A stretch of 64,000 bases of DNA from Parascedosporium putredinis (taxonomy: Eukaryota; Ascomycota; Sordariomycetes; Microascales; Microascaceae): assembly GCA_949357655.1 (NCBI GenBank), contig CASHTG010000012.1:620001-684000 (forward strand), in the 5' to 3' direction. This document shows, piece by piece, positions 49,038 to 60,200 of this stretch; position 1 is the stretch's first letter; every line of letters begins with the position of its first letter. A program made the translations under genes and the position numbers. The notes beneath the pieces were generated by a model. That model worked only from the letters and a program-made list of their open reading frames with translations, searched no databases and was not told the origin of the DNA.

Positions 49038-50048
49038 AATCGAGCATGTTGAGTTAAAAGATTCGGGGTTAGTCACAACTACGTACGGCGCATGCTGGGA
49101 TCCTGCAGAAGGGTGACGCTTGACAGCGGAAGACGGAATAGCTGTGATTGGGCTTCGATTTGGGATGTACATATGATATCTGTAAGGCTTTATAGACGGT
49201 TTCTAGCCATAACATGCCTGGTCGCTGCCAAATGGCGTAGAGTTTAAGTGTCGAGAGTCTCTCCGTCTCCAGCGTGCCTCCCCAGCATCCTAACCAAAGT
49301 CTCGGCCTCTAGACTTCCTCGGATATACAAACCGTAACGTGTAGATCCATCCGACCAGTCCAAAGATTCTTAGCCCGCTCCGCCACCTCAGCAAGGTTTC
49401 AACATGGTACCATTTACCGTTCCGCCAGACCATTCAGCCTTTTGCTAGACAAAGCAGTGAGTCTCGAACCTGGTGGGGTTCCCTGGATAGCTAGCTGCGA
49501 TGAGCATGGCCCATAGCCCTCCATTTATCCTCCATCACAGAAAGGTTTTTTTTGGTAAAAATCTTGAGTTGACTACCGCGTAGCACCCAATTCCAACTTT
49601 CCACCACCCGAGGCTAAGGATCGTTGTGGCTGTCCCCAGTCTTCAGTGGCACCACCCAAGCGTGGGCAACAACTACAACAACAACAACGAACCAGCATTG
49701 CTCATAAAACAGATAAAATGGGAGGGAAAATATGATGTAAAATGGATAAAAGAGGGAAGGAAATATTTAATATAAGAAAGCTAGCTCTCCATGGGAACGG
49801 TCCTCTCCCCTCGAAATAAACAGAGACTAGATGTCCTAGTGCTGATGTTGGCTGTTTCACGTGATTCGGCCTACCGGCTTGACCAGCTGTAAGGGGAGCT
49901 TACCAGCCGGGGAAAAAATCCAAATGCCAGGGACCTTTCGCGCGAAAAGTGATCTTCGCGATTTTTCTCAACCGGGCCACAGACTCTCTTCCTTCCGCCG
50001 ACTCTGCCCCGTTGTCATAACCCACGAGTCGCCTACCAAATCGCCACG
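49038..50048. other. Tandem intergenic, Mim1/Tom13 to Oxa1
   Basis: Contains a CAA-rich tract at 49669-49690 and an A/T-rich stretch at 49700-49770. The Oxa1 promoter must lie in the last few hundred bases. No gene is supported. Confidence 0.5.
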
Positions 50049-51746
50049 ATGCTTCCGAGCAGGGAGTCGTCAAGTCCGTGTCCACGGCCTCCAGGAGACA
50101 ACTTTTTAACCAATTGGTATGGTTCAAGCTCACGCCACCCTGATGCCCCCCCAGGAGTCTCTCGTTCTCGCCTTTTGAGCTTTCTCGCCCACTACTCGGG
50201 AGTCCAGTTCAACCGAAGCTAACTTTTCTTTGCGGCAATGTGCAGGGTGCTCCTCGGGGCTTCGCGACTGCTAGGGTCGGACATACACAGCGCAATGCAA
50301 CGACGATACGGCTTCCCATCGGCCCTGCGAGTCGGACACTTCCCTGAGGAACGTTGCGATTGCTGGCTCCGTCGCATTTGGCCAGCTTCCCTCCGGAAAC
50401 AGATCCTTCTCCCTCTGGGGCTGGGGCTCCGGTTCCAAGGACCCCGCGTCTACTCCGGTCACCGCGCAACCCGAAACCCAGACTCCCGCCAGTGCCGCTG
50501 TTACCGAACCTGCGGCTGCCGCGCCCGCTGCCGTCGAACAGTCCACCGTTGCTGCTGCCTCCGCTTCCTCCCCCGAGCCCCTCCCTGGATCGGACGCCAC
50601 CGCCGAGCTCTCCAAAATCATTCCCTCCGAGCTCGACAACTATGAATCCATCTCCTCGATCCCAGAACAAATTGGATACCTCCATACCCTCGGCATCGAC
50701 TTCGGCGTCGGTACCACCTCCATGATCCAGTGGCTACTGGAGCACGTCCACGTCTACTCTGGCTTCCACTGGTGGGGCTCGATCCTCGCCACCAGCTTGC
50801 TCATCCGACTCTGCCTTCTCAAGCCCATCGCTATGGGCCAAGAGCACAGCACCCGCCTCAACATGCTTCGCAAGAATGAGCCCGGCTATAACCGTGCCAT
50901 GGAGGCTTGGAAGGAGTCTATGATCAACAAGGACGTCATCGGCGGCCAGGCGGCCAAGGCCGCCATGAAGGCCCTTGAGGAGAAGCACAAGGTTAACAAG
51001 CTCATGCCTTTTATCAGCTTCCTCCAACTCCCTATCGGCTTCGGCATGTTCCGTATCCTAAGGGCCATGTCTGACCTGCCCGTCCCTGCCCTCGAAACTG
51101 GCGGTTTGGCGTGGTTCAGCAACCTCACTGTACCCGACCCATGGTACATTCTTCCTTTGATCGGTCCTCTGACCATGGTTGCCACTATGAGGGTAATGCG
51201 CTCCCTTCTCCTCCCCCTTCCCACGCCACGCACAGATGCCCATCAGCCACGGATATGCTAACTTCCCTCTCTCCAAACCAGATTACCAGCAAACACAGCG
51301 ATGCTACGCAGCAGACCACGATGAAAGCGATTTCTTACGTCATGATTCCCCTTGGTTTCATCGTCACCAGCTTCATGCCCGCTGGTCTCCAGTGGTACTT
51401 CGTCACCGCGTCCGTCCCCAGTCTTGTCCAGACTTGGCTCATGGTCCAGCCCTGGTTCCGCAGATGGATTGGCATGATGCCCCTTCCTGAGCCCCTCGCC
51501 AGCGCCCCTATTAGCTCGATATCCGCCACAGGGACATCAACTCAGAGCCCTCCCGGTATGATTGAGAGCATGAAGAAGTCTCTCCGGGATGCTACTGAAG
51601 CGGCCACAGCTAAAAGGGATGGTACCAAGCAGAGGAAATCCAAGGAGACCAGCGAAGCTGAGGAGGCTAAACTACAAGCTGAATATTACGAGTCTCTCCG
51701 GGAAAGGATGGCCGAGTTAGAGAAGCAGATGAAGCGGAGGCCCTAA
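50049..51746 (+). CDS. oxa1: Oxa1 mitochondrial inner-membrane insertase
   Basis: YidC/Oxa1/Alb3-family insertase for mitochondrially encoded and some imported proteins. Exons 50049-50116, 50246-51192 and 51282-51746. Exon 1 is a basic presequence (MLPSRG, KSVSTASRRQLFNQL). Then come a Pro/Ala linker, EQIGYLHTLGIDFGVGTTSM, the first span (HWWGSILATSLLIRLCLLKP), a matrix loop with EEKHKVNKLMPFISFLQLP, a short hairpin, PWYILPLIGPLTM, SYVMIPLGFIVTSFMPAGL, ASVPSLVQTWLM, and a long basic/acidic C-terminal coiled region that in the family binds the mitoribosome. Frame breaks: a G missing at 50062-50064 in the presequence, and a further shift near 50331-50345 early in exon 2. Without correction a false TGA appears at about 50344. 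It follows Mim1/Tom13 on the same strand. Confidence 0.92.
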
Positions 51747-52357
51747 GAACCAAATCCGTGCAATCAGCAGATAGATCTATCGGCTTATAGGTCCACCAAG
51801 GTCCAATCGCTAGTCCACTCAGGCCTAATCGGCCGAGTAGGCCTGTACTACATGTATCTTTTTTTTTTCAATATTGCTCATCTCAATCGAGCGGAAGATG
51901 GGAAACGGGGGTAGCCTCGCTGTTCAGCAGCATCACACCATGTGTACTGTACATTAGAAAGGGATGGAGATATATAGAATTGATGGGGCATGTCCAGCCA
52001 CTACAGCACAAGGCCAACCTCTCCCTACCAAGCGATTCCAGCGCATCTTGAGTTGAATATAAAGGATGCGAATATGAAGAGGGTATAGTTTCAAATCGAT
52101 GCTTAGAAATGTTGAGAACTAGTTCCAAACTCGCGGGTAAAGAAGCCGTCAGGTTCATGCATGATCCAAGTCCCACACCACCTCCGTCTAGGGTGCACAC
52201 AATAAAATTCTTGCCATGGACTCATAAGAACAGCGACTATAAAGCCTCAAAGAGACCGAAAAAGAAAAGGAAGCAAAGGCATGAACAAATCACCACGCAA
52301 AATCTAAATCCCCATCCCCCATCGCTTCAAACTTTTGTCATTTTGGCCACAGCCACA
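51747..52357. other. Convergent 3' region
   Basis: Between the Oxa1 (+) and Urc4 (-) stops. A T10 run lies near 51859-51868. Nothing else is seen. Confidence 0.5.
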
Positions 52358-54227
52358 TTAAAAGACGGTTCCGTCCGTGTCGATCAAGATGGGCGGCTCT
52401 TTAGTGTTCGGCCGGCTGACCTCAGCAATCTCACGACCACCCTATCGGCTTGTTAGTGATATCGACAACGAGCAAAAATCGAAAATTCGCGAAGGAGAGG
52501 AGGGGGATTCATACCTTCCAGCTTCCGGCCTCAAGAAGTTGGGGCAGAGACAGCTCATTACCATTGAGTTCGCTCCTCAGCGCCTTATTCACCTCTGTGC
52601 ATAGCATGTCCAAGAAGCCGACTGTCACGCCTCGCCATTCTACAACAACATCGTCGCTAGGTTGGAACATAGGAGCCACCTCGACACCTTTGGCTCCCGA
52701 AACACGGAAATGCTCCGAGTAATTGTGAAGACCCCTCTCCATGTCTTCCTTCTTCAAAGTCAAGACACCAAGATCAATAAACAGACCACCGTTCCGATAC
52801 TCGGGAAGACCAGTCAGGAGCTCAGTTCCGGCGAAGTGGATACGCAGAAGTGACTGCATCGGCTGCATCAAGCTGTAACAGAGCCACTGCGTAAGCTTGT
52901 GGAATGGGAGAATCGACTCCCAAGGTGCCGTGGAGGCAGGCCCGGACTGGGGGAAGGGGAAAACGTTGAGGTTGTTGGGCTAGCGGCGGGTTGGGGCAGC
53001 GACTGGCATGGCCAAGCATCGCCCAGGGGACTCCGTTGATTGTGGTGCGGGATGTGGGCCAAATCGAGACTAGGCCATCCATAAGCACATTCCAAAGAAC
53101 GGGCAATGGGACGATAGGCATGGAGCTAGCCTGAGTGGAGGGATGGGAAAGCAGGTGCTCTATCATCAATAACCGGTCAGTAAAGCTACCCAATGACTGT
53201 CAAGATTGGGCAGAGGGCACGCCTACCAATCATGTTTCCAGGGCGTCCATCGTCGCCAAAGTACTCCTTCTTCTCATCCAAGGCTTTCGCAAGACGAACA
53301 AGAAGATCAGTACGGCCGGCAACACCTGCCATAGTGTTACCCGGCTTCGACTGCAGGCCCTGGGCTATTCGCTCGACAGTGAGCTGTGCCAGGCCGTGCT
53401 TGTCAACCTGAAATTTGTTGGCGGGATTGCCAGAGAAATAGCCCTAGGCTTGTTAGCTATCAGGGCAATCGAGGGCAGAGCTAAGCACAAACTTACATGC
53501 TTGAACATTTCCAAAGTGGCAACCGCGATACCTTCTGATCTCCGGTAAACACGGCCGTTCTCCATGCTCTTATAACTCCATTCCGTTCCCGCTCCAGCAT
53601 CGAGCAGCACGCTCACGAGATAGAGGTCGAGCAGGCGGCGGCACTTCTCTGAATTGTCCACTTCCTCGGGGAACGTAGAAAGAAGCGACGCTATACGGTC
53701 GCGGCCGCCGACGCAGAAGTGTTGATGGCGCCCGTGCGGTGGGATGCTGGTGAAAGGGGCATCGTAATCGCGCTAGGCAACGAGTAGATTAGCATCCAGT
53801 TCAGTCTACCTCGCGGGGTAGTTCAAGATACAAACCTTGATAATTCCCGAAACAAAGGAAACAACGTCTGGGAACTTGCCCATATCCACATCGAAATGCT
53901 TGAGATCATTCCGCAGCGCCTTTTCGGTGACCAATTTGCTCCTCTCCCGAACAGCATTTAAGCTCCGGAGGTAGCCGGCGGGGTCGAGTTGCGGGTCAGG
54001 AGGGCGTGGCATATCGACTTTTGGCAAAGCGGTGGTGGGTGAGAAAGGAGACATGGGAGTTGAAGGATGTGTGCTTCCACCAGATGTTCGGTTGATGCTG
54101 AGGGTGGCTCCGACGGGGATTTGATGCTTGAATGTCCAGAATTCAGGCTCGCGTTGGACTGAGATGGCTTGATTGTATGGGCTGCATCGATGCCCTTTTG
54201 GGACTTCTTCCTACTAAAGAGACGCAT
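52358..54227 (-). CDS. urc4: Urc4-like protein (DUF1688, uracil catabolism)
   Basis: Member of the DUF1688 family whose yeast representative is needed for uracil catabolism (URC pathway); its chemistry is not settled. Exons 54227-53836, 53772-53497, 53443-53227, 53159-52515 and 52441-52358. Landmarks: DPAGYLRSLNAVRERS, FPDVVSFVSGIIKRDY, PPHGRHQHFCVGGRDRI, LLDLYLVSVLLDAGAGTEW, GIAVATLEMFK, MAGVAGRTDLLVRLAKAL, MQPMQSLLRIHFAGTELLTG, PEYRNGGLFIDLGVL, and the end ILIDTDGTVF. Frame breaks: near 54115-54122 in the variable N-terminus (an A appears missing), and two in exon 4, near 53025-53030 (GVP-LGDAW) and near 52950-52960 (C runs before APWESILPFHKL). The N-terminal Ser-rich 80 residues are poorly conserved. 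Confidence 0.88.
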
Positions 54228-57200
54228 GGCCACGGCAGGGGCGGGGTTGTGACTGGCGGTGGAACTGGGCCGTGTCCGATGGGCAGCGAGACTCCAATCA
54301 CTGCAGTAGTTCAGCTGAGACGGAGAACGCACGTCCGATTCTTCACCAATAGTTGTTGCGATGTGAATCTCGCCAACACCTCGATCCTCGGAGCTGACAA
54401 AAGCGAACAAAGTAACAGAATTTCCGTCGAGGTTGCGACAACAATACAAACTGTTGGGCGAGCAGTTGCTGCAAGTATCACGACCGCGCTTAGTCTGGCT
54501 CTTCGATCACCCAGGCAAGTTTTCGCAGCTTTTAATGCCTGTCGGGTGTGGTCGTTTGCCTTCTCTTTTCTCTTTTCCTTCTGGCTCCGAGCCCCTATTC
54601 CACAGGCCACGAAAATTTTACAGATCGATAATTCGATTCGACTCGCGTTTTATTCGCCGGATTCTGGGAGTTGACTTGGAGCAACCAAAATAAAAGGAGG
54701 AAAAAAGGTGTCCAAAAGTGACAAGGCGGTAAATTGAAAGCAAGCTCGTCTGGCCAATACTGAGAAAACCGGGGCTTGGTGGAGAGGAATCAGGCGATGT
54801 ATCGGAGCTGTCCGCAAGGAAACCTTGTTAGTTGGGCTCTCAGAGGACACGCTCGTCTCCATCCGCCGAGGAAAGCAAAGGATGGGTTCCTGGCGTAAGA
54901 GCACAGCAAATTGATCGAAATAGCGCCAAAATTGACATGTTGCCGACTTACCCTTTCCCAATGTCAAGGAGTCGGTTCCTTACGGGGTTGAGCCACTATA
55001 GAAATAAATTCCTATCAACCAGGTGGTTAAAGAAATTTCTTCAATGGTAACGACGAACGCAACACGGCCACCTTGGTAGTGGGATATACCCGGCAATCGG
55101 AGGGTGGGACAAACTCGGGTTGGTTGAGGGTTGACTAGAAGGTGACGGGGAGGTTTACCGGCTATACAACAGCACTGATGAGTGCTGGGTCGCCCAACTC
55201 AGAGTTGTAACGGCTGATGATAGGCTTCGGTGTGCCCAATTGATCGGCTTCTTCGAGATCAGTATGCCAATATCCTGGGGTCTGAGAACGATGCTCGCAG
55301 CCGGCGAAGGAAAGAGCTCGGGCCAAGAATAGACAGATAATTTGCACCGCAAGAACGAATGAAGGAGTAAAAGCTGCGAGTTCCAGGCCGAGAAAGTAAA
55401 GAGGAAAGGATCACTTGGAAAAGAATTGCTCAGAGGAGGGGGCAGACAGCGGGTGTACAAGTATTAAGATGGACAAGTCCCATATGCAGGAGGAAAGCGC
55501 CTCCATCTTATTACAATCGAACCAAGGCCTGTTCGGATAATACATTGACCAATACAACAAGCCCCCATGCACTTTTCTTTGAGTATAGACTCCAAGCCAA
55601 CGGAGGGATGGAGGGAAAAGGGAAAGGGGTGTAAACCACGTGGGAATAGGCACTGTTGACTCTCAACTATCTTCTCAGACTCGGGCGCGGCAAATAATAG
55701 GACCAGTGCGTATTAGAGCAACTCAGGCCAGAGAGGAATAAGGCGAACCAAAGGGGTCTGGTCTGGTGCGGCGTTGAGAGAAACCGTCGGGTTTGGCCCA
55801 GGCTACTTGAGCCATGAGTGGATCAGAAAGAAGACCTCCAGCTCAAGGCTCCCCGCTCGAGGAGAGACTTTTTTATTTTCCCCTTCTTTTTTCCTCTTCT
55901 TTTCCCCCTTCGCTCCCTCTTTCCATTCTTGCATGGAATCCCTTCAGTCAAGGCATTATCAACCATGTATGTACAGAGTGCAGGGGCGCTGCAAGGAGGG
56001 GAACAAGACATTGTTCGATCAAGGGCTTGATCCCTTCTGGAAAGTGCGAAGAGGAGGGGAGCATAGCGGGGCCAAGGGGAAGGGTACCACTGGCCAGAGA
56101 TTGAGGGTGCCCTTGCAGATCCTGGTACCCACTCGGAATTGCAAGCTCGAGGAATCTCTCAAAAGATGTCCTGATCCTTGGATCCCTGCAGCTTTCCGAG
56201 CTGGCCCGGCCCCTGCTTGATCAGGGACTCACGTTTGGTTTGTGCGTCCCTGCCGGGGCCTTCAAGCGAACAAGTCACTCCATTCCTCGCCCCCTCTGCC
56301 TCCCTTGGAAAGTCATGGCCGGCCAGAGGCTGGTCTCCTCATACCAACCAAGGCTCTCAATCGCTGGTTGGGAGGCTTCCTCCCCTGTCAACCACCACGA
56401 GAAGGCGGGAAAAGGACGAGGTGCCTATCAGCTCAGGGGCACACTTCTTCGTCCACTAGCTAACTAGAAACAGCACGTGGAGAAGGGCACTGTGAACAGA
56501 TCACGCTCGTCCGCCCCAGTTTCGCCTCCTCTTCGTCGCTGCGTATCGGGTAGTGATGAAGCTATTACACCTCAGATGCAACGAGTCATCGAGAATGCTT
56601 TTGCAGAACTGTGCAGAGAGCTTTTGCCCGTAAACCACACTAGAATGTGCTCATCCCTTTGCTAGCAGAATCAATAGGTACTTGGATACTTTATCCCTGC
56701 CAAGCCTTTCCCAAGAAGAAGGGAAAAGGAGGTCGCCATCAAATTCAAAGGCCCTCAAAAATTGACGCAGCCATCAACCCCTCCCTCCCAAGTGAGGATC
56801 TGCTGCCTTTGAAATGATCAACAGAAAGGGCTGAGTCTCGTCACCGGAAATAAAAACTATGGGATCCATAGCATACTGAAAGCAAAAACGCTGCAAGTTG
56901 AGCTGCAATGTTCGAGATCATGAGCAGCACTCATAATACTTGTACTTGCAGACCTCGGTAGATCCTCACAGCTTTCTCCGCCATTGGCCCTGATGGGCCT
57001 GCCGTGTTTAATCCCAGTCCAATGTTGAGCTCGTCCAATTACTCAAGCCCCTGTCTCTCCTTGGCCCGTCCGCCCAGTGGACGGGGAGCAGGCGGCGCGG
57101 GATCAACTGCATGCCCCCGACTCAGTAACATCAACGATGTACCTAACAGATCCTCTACGCCTCATACCTGAGGCTAAGGCAGTTGAGGTTTTTAGCCCGA

Positions 57201-60200
57201 GGAGCAAACCGTGGAAGAGATGCCAGCAGCGAAGCAAGTCGCTTCAACGCGATCTTGTTCGTTACAAACGATCAGGATTCAATAATATTTTGTGGGACAC
57301 CTCCATCCATCCACCGGGTTAAGAGAGCAAGCGCAATTTAGGCGTGGCCTTGGCTTGGATGAGGGTTTGTGCCTTCCTATAGCTCGGGTTGTTCCCTCCT
57401 CCACTCAGGAGCACCATCCCCTTATGGAAGGTGCTTGGGGGACCTCACTAGTCAGAACTGGTGAACTCCTCCGGCCACCATCGCTGTCGGGCGACGAGAA
57501 GGGCAGAAGCCTGCTGGAATTCGAGTTTGACGCTATTAATTGTACCACTCTGCCTGCCTTGAAGTCTCGAGGTAGGAGGCGGGACGAAACGAATCATCGA
57601 ATCTCTTTTTCTTCTTTTATTTTTATTTTTCCTTTTTCGTCGTCATCGGATTCCTCCTTCGGCGAAAGCGGCCGTGGAACCGGGAACAGACCCGGGCAAC
57701 ACAAGGAAGCCTACAGGAATATCCTCCAAATTCCTCAAAGCTGTGTGACACACGAGCAGCAAATCCAGTTCCTCGGGTTTTCCGCTAGACCAAGAGCAGA
57801 GCTAGATCCTAGTCGGGAGCGTTGGCCAGTGCAATTCCACCATTGAACGAGGACCAGTCAATTCTTGAAACTCCCCCAAAAGATTCAACATTGGCCCAGG
57901 TGAGAGGGAGCGCTTCGAGACCTCGCTTGACAGTCGGACTCGGCTATCAAGATCAACTCGCTAATTCTAATTCCAAGTATTTGGCCAGTGTCCCACATGA
58001 AGGTCTTGTTTTTCCTCTGCTCTTTCTTGCTTATTCAAGCGGGAGGAGCTTGGCCTCCTTGCTCCCGCGATGGAGCGGCCCGACAAGGTTCCCGCCAGAA
58101 GATCTCGACCTCCACCCTCCACAGATTAAGGTACTCCGTGTCAAACCTATTCTCAAAATCGCGAAAGAAGAGGAAAGGAAGAATATGATTGAAAGGGTAG
58201 CGGAGTGAGAAAGAAACCAGAAATACTCCAGTGCCAAGGATGATACATTCCACCCGTGGCCCAGTAACCCTACGACTTCCTTTCCACAAGTATCATCATA
58301 AATTCACATCGTCACTCCGAAAGTCACGGTTGTGGACGTTAGCGTATGTAGTGTGCTTCACACCGAGTGCTGGCGCATCCCATAGCGTGGAAGTGAGAGC
58401 ACTATGTTCTCGGCGGTGCATTAGGCTGGTACGGCTCACAGAGCCGGGAGATTGGACTGGGTCCAGGGATGCAACCTTGGGGTCCCTTCCAAAGTTCTTC
58501 TCTTTCTGGTGCCCTCGTCCCGCATTCTGGACTGCAAGGAACCGCTCCTTCAACGCCAAATTCAGAGTCTTGCTCCGTCATCCGGGAAGAAAATTCAAGG
58601 CTCCCTTGCCAGCACCTGGCACTCGGGTGCAGGATCAACCATCTCTATGATACTGTCTCTGGCTCGACGTACTTGTAGATATTGGATGCAAAGCTCTCCA
58701 TCGGGCGCTGGTCTCACACCCCAAATCTTCAATACTCGTCCATGCACAAACTCAACTACGCCAAAACCGAGTTGCACTAATATAGTCTCGCCTAGCTTCA
58801 CAATCGAAGCACGGTACCACACCACCAACTCCAAATCGCATCACTTGGTCCGATGAAGTGAGATGCGTTGCACGCCTGGTGCAAGGACTTGTGCTTCTGA
58901 GCTTCAGCTATTGCAGGTATACCTCCTGTCAGAGTTGGAATGGGCATAAACCCCTTCTCTCGGTCGTTGCCCCCTTCGATCGAAAGGTTACATTGATGCT
59001 TCTCACCTACGTGTATGCTGTAACAGCAGATGCTGAGTCTGCCAAGAGGGCAGCGCTCTGGGGAATCTTGACTGCTTGGACTTCACCTCCTGTGCACTGA
59101 CACAATATTGCCCTTTTCCCTTCCTCTTCCTGCGGGGAGCTACCCTGGCAAGCTCAGACCAACGGCCTCCCGTAAACTGCATGCGTCCATAGTGGCGCAC
59201 TAACAATGCAATCGATTGCCCAGAAGCTCAGTCCATGGGTTCCTGGGTGGTCCGTGATGTCCTCCAACGAGGGGGCGAAAGAGGTGCGCAAAAAGCGGAG
59301 GGGCTACACATACAAGTAATAATGGAAACAACAGGAAGACAGGCGAAGTACGAAGTAGGCCAAGGCTGCCATTCGCTCGAACAACTTGAATGTTATATTA
59401 TATTCACACTTCAATGTTGTATATTCGATTATAGATCGGTATCTTTTAACGGGTCAGAATAACTCCAAGCCGACTGATGGGTGAGAGGAAGGTCGAGCAC
59501 CTCCACACACGCCTTCACTCACGTTTTGAGGGAACATTGAAGCAACCCACGAGTGACCGGGCTAGACGGGCCTTATAAGTTACGGACCCTGATATTACTG
59601 AATGGCCTTGAATTATTCGAACACTACAACTGAAGAGGCAGCATCTGCGGGGCAGGCGGATCGGGCGCCCCGCCCCTATACTGGGATGTTTTTCTCTCGG
59701 CTTTGGAACCGCAGCCGTCAGCGTGCTCTCCCTTTCTACGAGAGAGCTGGTCACATATTCTGATTTTACTATGACCACCAATTAATGCACTGAGAGCGCC
59801 AATTTATCAAATTGATCCAACGCATCAACAGTCCACGTATATCGAGAAGCGGAGAAAACATTGCCTGAGCAGTGTTCCCTTACGTTTTAAGATTCTACCA
59901 TCCATCTCGCGGGATCGTGGATAATAGCCAGCAACTCTATACGCTTGAAAACAAACCGCCCCTCCCTTCCTCTGTCCGGATCCGAAGAAAAAGAAAAAGT
60001 GAAATGATGCATGGATGTAAACATATTCTACCGCTGCCCAGCACTGCACAGAGATTCATCCCATGCGCAAGGTTGTAGTCAGCCTGAACAACTCGCTTGA
60101 TTTGATGTTTTGCGTCGAAGAGCCTTCGCGCGCATGAAGACGGGACGTGCATAGTTACGTTTGCTGTGCACGGGAAGTGCATCAAATGGCCTTGCAGATC

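Noticed and set aside
1..54227. Interpretation of the broken genes as a pseudogene cluster
   Set aside because: Breaks sit in short runs, conserved motifs on both sides are intact, splice sites are intact, and several of the genes are essential in fungi.
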